NCBI RefSeq assembly: GCF_017873555.1
Contig: NZ_JAGGKE010000004.1
Coordinates: forward strand, 124,001-188,000
Source: Halorubrum trapanicum
Lineage (GTDB): Archaea > Halobacteriota > Halobacteria > Halobacteriales > Haloferacaceae
Length of the DNA stretch: 64,000 nt
Direction of reading: 5' to 3'
In this document: positions 61,103 through 64,000 of the stretch, piece by piece
Layout: each line of letters begins with the position of its first letter
Numbering within the stretch: the first letter of the stretch is position 1
The notes under the pieces: generated by a model
Told to the model about the DNA's origin: nothing
The model's database searches: none
Seen by the model: the letters and a program-made list of their open reading frames with translations, nothing else
Translations under genes and position numbers: made by a program

Positions 61103-62742
61103 GCGGCGCCGAGAGCGTCGGCGACGAGCGGTCGGCGCCCGACGGGGTCGACCGCACGCCCGTCACCGACGCGGACGTCTGCGTCGTCGGCGCCGGCCCC
61201 GCGGGGGCGCTCGTCGCCGACCGGCTCGCGGGCGAGCGCGAAGTCGTCGTGCTCGACGCCGGGCCGCGGTTCGATCCCGAAGACCGGCTCGCCAGACAGG
61301 AGCGGGCGATCCGCCCGTTCTACGACCGACCGGACGTCTGGGGCGTGGGCGGCGAGCGCGACGCCCACGAGAACGCCGGCGACCGCTCGTACCCCCTGAA
61401 CCACGCCCGCGTGAAGGGCGTCGGCGGGTCGACGCTCCACTGGCAGGGGATGGTGATGCGGCTCCACGAGGACGACTTCGACTCCGCGAGTGAGCGCGGC
61501 GTCGGCGCCGACTGGCCGGTCGACTACGCCGATCTGCGGCCGTACTACGCCGAGGCGGAGCGCGAGCTGGGCGTCGCGGGCGCGTCGGACAACCCCTACG
61601 CGCCGCCCCGCGAGGAGCCGCACCCGATGCCGGCGTTCCAGCCCTCCTACAGCGACTCGCTGTTCGCGGAGGCCTGCGAGTCGCTGGGGATCGACATGCA
61701 CTCGGTGCCGAACGCGCGCAACTCCGAGCCGTACGACGACCGGTCGCCCTGCGTCGGCTACGGCACCTGCCAGCCCGTCTGCCCGAGCGGGGCGAAGTAC
61801 GACGCGACGGTCCACGTCGAGCGCGCCGAGGCGGCGGGCGCGACCGTGATCGACCGCGCGCCGGTCGAGCGGCTGGAGCACGACGGCGACGACCGGGTGG
61901 CCGCGGCCGTCTACGCGACGCCCGACGGGGAGCGGCACCGGCAGGAGGCGGACGCGTTCGTCGTCGCCGCCGGAGGCGTGGAGACGCCGCGGCTCCTGCT
62001 CCTCTCGGCGTCCGACCGCTACCCCGACGGGCTCGCGAACGGGAGCGGCCACGTCGGCGAGTTCTTCATGGACCACCTGTTCGCGGGCGCGGGCGGCACG
62101 CTCGACGAGGAGACGAGACAGAACCACGTCGGCTTCTACACCAGCGCCTGCGACCAGTTCTACGACGAGGCCGACGAGAGTCAGGCCCCGTTCAAGCTGG
62201 AGTTCTTCAACTACGCCGGCCCGTCTCCCGTGGAGTCGGCGCTCACGGGCGACGACTGGGGCGACGCGCTCCGCGACCGCCTGCGGGACGAGTACGGGAA
62301 CCACGTCGCGATGGGCGCGCTCGTCGAGCAGCTCCCCGACGCCGACAGCCGCGTGACGCTCGCGGACGACCGCACCGACGACCGCGGGAACCCGGTGCCG
62401 CGGATCGAGTGGACGGTCGGCGACCGCGCGCTCGACACGATCGAGCGGGCCAACGCGATCCAAGTCGAGGTGCTGGAGGAGCTCGGCGCCGACGTCGAGT
62501 GGGTCGCCGGCCCGGACGCGACGGGACCGGCCTACCACCACATGGGGACGACGCGGATGAGCGACGACCCGGATCGGGGCGTCGTCGACGCCGACTGCCG
62601 GACCCACGACCTCGAAAACTGCTGGATCGCCTCCAGCTCCGTCTTCCCCACGAGCGGCGCGATGAACCCGACGCTCACCATCGCCGCGCTCGCGCTTCGC
62701 GTCGGCGACGACGTGGCCGGGTGGCTCGCAGACGAGTCCTGA
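61099..62742 (+). CDS. GMC family oxidoreductase (dehydrogenase large subunit)
   Basis: 547 residues. The FAD motif is VCVVGAGPAGALVADRLAGE (about residues 28-47), with the family block HARVKGVGGSTLHWQGMVMR and the C-terminal ACTIVE-site region AYHHMGTTRMSDDP and TSGAMNPTLTIAALALRVGD. A Cys-containing stretch PCVGYGTCQPVCPSGAKYDA is typical of the gluconate/sorbitol dehydrogenase type. It lacks its own signal peptide and would be exported with the Tat-type subunit. The electron acceptor, often a cytochrome c, is not encoded nearby. Sugar or alcohol substrate unknown. Confidence 0.87.
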   Translation: MSGAESVGDERSAPDGVDRTPVTDADVCVVGAGPAGALVADRLAGEREVVVLDAGPRFDPEDRLARQERAIRPFYDRPDVWGVGGERDAHENAGDRSYPLNHARVKGVGGSTLHWQGMVMRLHEDDFDSASERGVGADWPVDYADLRPYYAEAERELGVAGASDNPYAPPREEPHPMPAFQPSYSDSLFAEACESLGIDMHSVPNARNSEPYDDRSPCVGYGTCQPVCPSGAKYDATVHVERAEAAGATVIDRAPVERLEHDGDDRVAAAVYATPDGERHRQEADAFVVAAGGVETPRLLLLSASDRYPDGLANGSGHVGEFFMDHLFAGAGGTLDEETRQNHVGFYTSACDQFYDEADESQAPFKLEFFNYAGPSPVESALTGDDWGDALRDRLRDEYGNHVAMGALVEQLPDADSRVTLADDRTDDRGNPVPRIEWTVGDRALDTIERANAIQVEVLEELGADVEWVAGPDATGPAYHHMGTTRMSDDPDRGVVDADCRTHDLENCWIASSSVFPTSGAMNPTLTIAALALRVGDDVAGWLADES

Positions 62743-62758
62743 CAGACGGACACTACTA

Positions 62759-62776
62759 TTTTAGGTAAACCTAAAA
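62759..62776 (+). promoter_or_regulatory. DtxR-type palindrome before the glycosyltransferase gene
   Basis: TTTTAGGTAAACCTAAAA has perfect 7-bp arms around TAAA and follows the GMC stop by 16 nt. It is almost identical in arms and spacing to the site at 60520, so the same metal-dependent repressor probably recognises both. Confidence 0.7.
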
Positions 62777-62807
62777 ACTCAAGTGCCTGCGAGCGGAGGT
62801 GCGGGTA

Positions 62808-63608
62808 ATGAGCGACTCAGCGCACGCGACGAACGGGTCCGCGACCGCGGTCGAAAGCGGCGGCGGAGCGGACGAGGCAGGGGTCGAAGCCGACGCGGCG
62901 GGCGCGACCGCCGACGGCGGCGAGCCGTACACCTTCGACGACCTCAGCGTCGTGATGGGGACGTACAACGAAGAAGGGGCCATCGCGACGGTGCTCGAAG
63001 ACGTCGAGCGGGTCACGGATGGCAAGGCGGAGGTCGTCTGCGTCGACGGCTCCTCGGACCAGACCGCCGAGATCGCCCGCGAACACGGCGCGCGCGTGAT
63101 CGAGCAGGAGCCGCAGGGGTACGGGGTCGCGGTCCGCGAGGCGATACTGACCCCCGACCGCCCCGTGGTCGTCACCACGGACTGCGACGACACCTACCCG
63201 ATGGAGGCGCTCCCGGAGTTCCTCGCCGAGATCAACGACGGCGCGGACGTGGTGAGCGGCGACCGGCTCTACCACGGCGCCGAGGCGATGCCCGCGTTCA
63301 ACCGCTTCGGTAACCACGCGTTCGCCGCGCTCGCTTCCCTCCTGATGGGCGAGCGCGTCCACGACACCACGACCGGGATGCGCGCGTACCGCCGCGACGT
63401 GGTCGAGGAGATCGGCTGGACCGAGAACACCGGGCTCTCCGCCGAACTGCTGATCCGCCCGCTGATGCGGGGCTACGACGTGCGCGAGTGCCCGATCCGG
63501 TACGCCGAGCGCCTCGGCGAGACGAAGCTCGACCCGATCGGCGGCGGCGCCGCCATCGCGAAGTCGATCGTCACCGTCTGCCTCGAAGAGCAGCTGCGGC
63601 GGTTCTGA
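62808..63608 (+). CDS. GT2-family glycosyltransferase (dolichyl-phosphate mannose synthase-like)
   Basis: 266 residues. The GT-A fold begins after a 45-residue acidic tail: LSVVMGTYNEEGAIATVLED, VVCVDGSSDQTAEIAREHGA, the DxD-like TTDCDDTYP, and the acceptor-loop FGNHAFAALASLLMGERVHD with TTTGMRAYRR. No membrane helix is present, as in DPM1. It probably transfers a sugar to dolichyl phosphate for N-glycosylation; sugar unknown. The ATG at 62808 has a Shine-Dalgarno GGAGGTG (62794-62800). Transcription starts after a DtxR-type operator, which is unexpected for this function. Confidence 0.86.
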   Translation: MSDSAHATNGSATAVESGGGADEAGVEADAAGATADGGEPYTFDDLSVVMGTYNEEGAIATVLEDVERVTDGKAEVVCVDGSSDQTAEIAREHGARVIEQEPQGYGVAVREAILTPDRPVVVTTDCDDTYPMEALPEFLAEINDGADVVSGDRLYHGAEAMPAFNRFGNHAFAALASLLMGERVHDTTTGMRAYRRDVVEEIGWTENTGLSAELLIRPLMRGYDVRECPIRYAERLGETKLDPIGGGAAIAKSIVTVCLEEQLRRF

Positions 63609-63715
63609 GGCACCTCGTTCCCCGACGCGGCCGTCGGACGGCGGTCCGGACAGATACTGTGGGCACAGTAGGCCGCCGGCGACGTTTTTACACTCGTGAG
63701 CGACGGCGCTGATTG

Positions 63716-64000
63716 TTTATAAATAGACGCGGCGGTGGCGCGTGCCTGCGAGGCCGCTTCGCGGCCGAGCAGCACGCGCGAGGGAGTCGGGCGCGACGAG
63801 GGCGACCGAAGGGAGCCCGAAGGAGGCGCCCGACGAGGCTGGGGAGGCGTGAGGTGCTGTGCGGTGGCGGTTCGGGGCGGGACTCAAAGGGGCAGCCGTG
63901 AGGTGGGCGCAGGTGACGCAAGGACCACAAGGAGGGAGCGGTAGCGACCGACTGAGGACCGCAGCGAGCGTGCGCCCACCTCACGGCTGGGGCTTTGGCG
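63716..64000 (+). repeat. Structured repeat element, copy E (runs to the window edge)
   Basis: TTTATAAA (63716-63723), eight bases, GCGGTGGCG, then CGTGCCTGCGAG and a hairpin GGCCGC-TTC-GCGGCC. AGCACGCGCGAGGGAGTCGG follows with a stem GTCGGGCGC/GCGCCCGAC, then GAGGCTGGGGAGGCGTGAGG and GGGACTCAAAGGGGCAG. The terminal hairpin is perfect: 63896-63911 pairs with 63971-63986 (16 bp), plus CAG/CTG, GGG/GGG and CAAAG/CTTTG (63885-63889 with 63993-63997). The copy E stem differs from copy A at five positions, all compensated. Confidence 0.8.

Noticed and set aside
63713-63944. Short ORFs of the type MARACEAASRPSS within the repeat copies
   Set aside because: The same frames recur in copies C, D and E only because the underlying DNA is repeated; frames break at the variable stems and no start signal is present.

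Overview
The window is a dense, very GC-rich piece of haloarchaeal chromosome, most like Halorubrum or a relative. The evidence is the strongly acidic proteins, archaea-specific genes (CDP-archaeol synthase, geranylgeranylglyceryl phosphate synthase, CetZ, proteasome-activating ATPase, aRF1, Mre11-Rad50, family B polymerase with inteins), and leaderless starts about 27-30 nt after TTTAWA-type TATA boxes. Genus assignment is inference.

Layout. 1-4.9 kb: the 3' end of an RNase R-type exonuclease, an MFS transporter, a 42-aa membrane peptide, tRNA-Ala(CGC), and the rbkR-ribB riboflavin pair. 5-16 kb: housekeeping genes (branched-chain aminotransferase, DUF502 membrane protein, proline dehydrogenase, carS, two small zinc-finger proteins, a UvrD-like helicase coupled to an M24 peptidase, ribE, GGGP synthase, CetZ). 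16-26 kb: an overlapping operon for a Tad/type IV pilus-like machine (ATPase, TadC-like membrane protein, six poorly described envelope or coiled-coil proteins). 26-36.7 kb: SDR protein, membrane-anchored DHH phosphoesterase, 43-aa membrane peptide, PAN, a small wHTH protein, the mre11-rad50 operon and three small haloarchaeal proteins. 36.8-42.1 kb: polB with two inteins. 42.3-47 kb: sufCBD, then a ferritin-like gene and sirR joined by two tiny coupled ORFs. 47-52 kb: aRF1, glutaredoxin-like protein, argS and an epimerase. 52-58.6 kb: a sulfur cluster (DsrE-like, TusA, rhodanese-metallo-beta-lactamase, two YeeE/YedE halves, PiT-type permease, TSUP exporter) around an AT-rich divergent promoter with a long palindrome. 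58.7-63.6 kb: an iron-type ABC permease, a gluconate-2-dehydrogenase-subunit-3/GMC oxidoreductase pair and a glycosyltransferase. Two DtxR-like palindromes sit in front of the last two units.

The most unusual signal is non-coding. A family of structured elements of about 285-380 bp occurs five times (4.9, 13.9, 50.7, 56.7 and 63.7 kb). There is also a half copy at 35.4 kb and a solo tail at 5.3 kb. All full copies share a fixed order of conserved blocks separated by hairpins whose sequence changes but whose pairing is kept. The last hairpin has a closing helix CAAAG/CTTTG, a symmetrical GGG/GGG internal loop and CAG/CTG, followed by a variable stem. All copies are associated with the palindrome TTTATAAA, which I saw nowhere else in the window. 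I do not recognise the family; it may be a structured RNA, a non-autonomous mobile element, or both.
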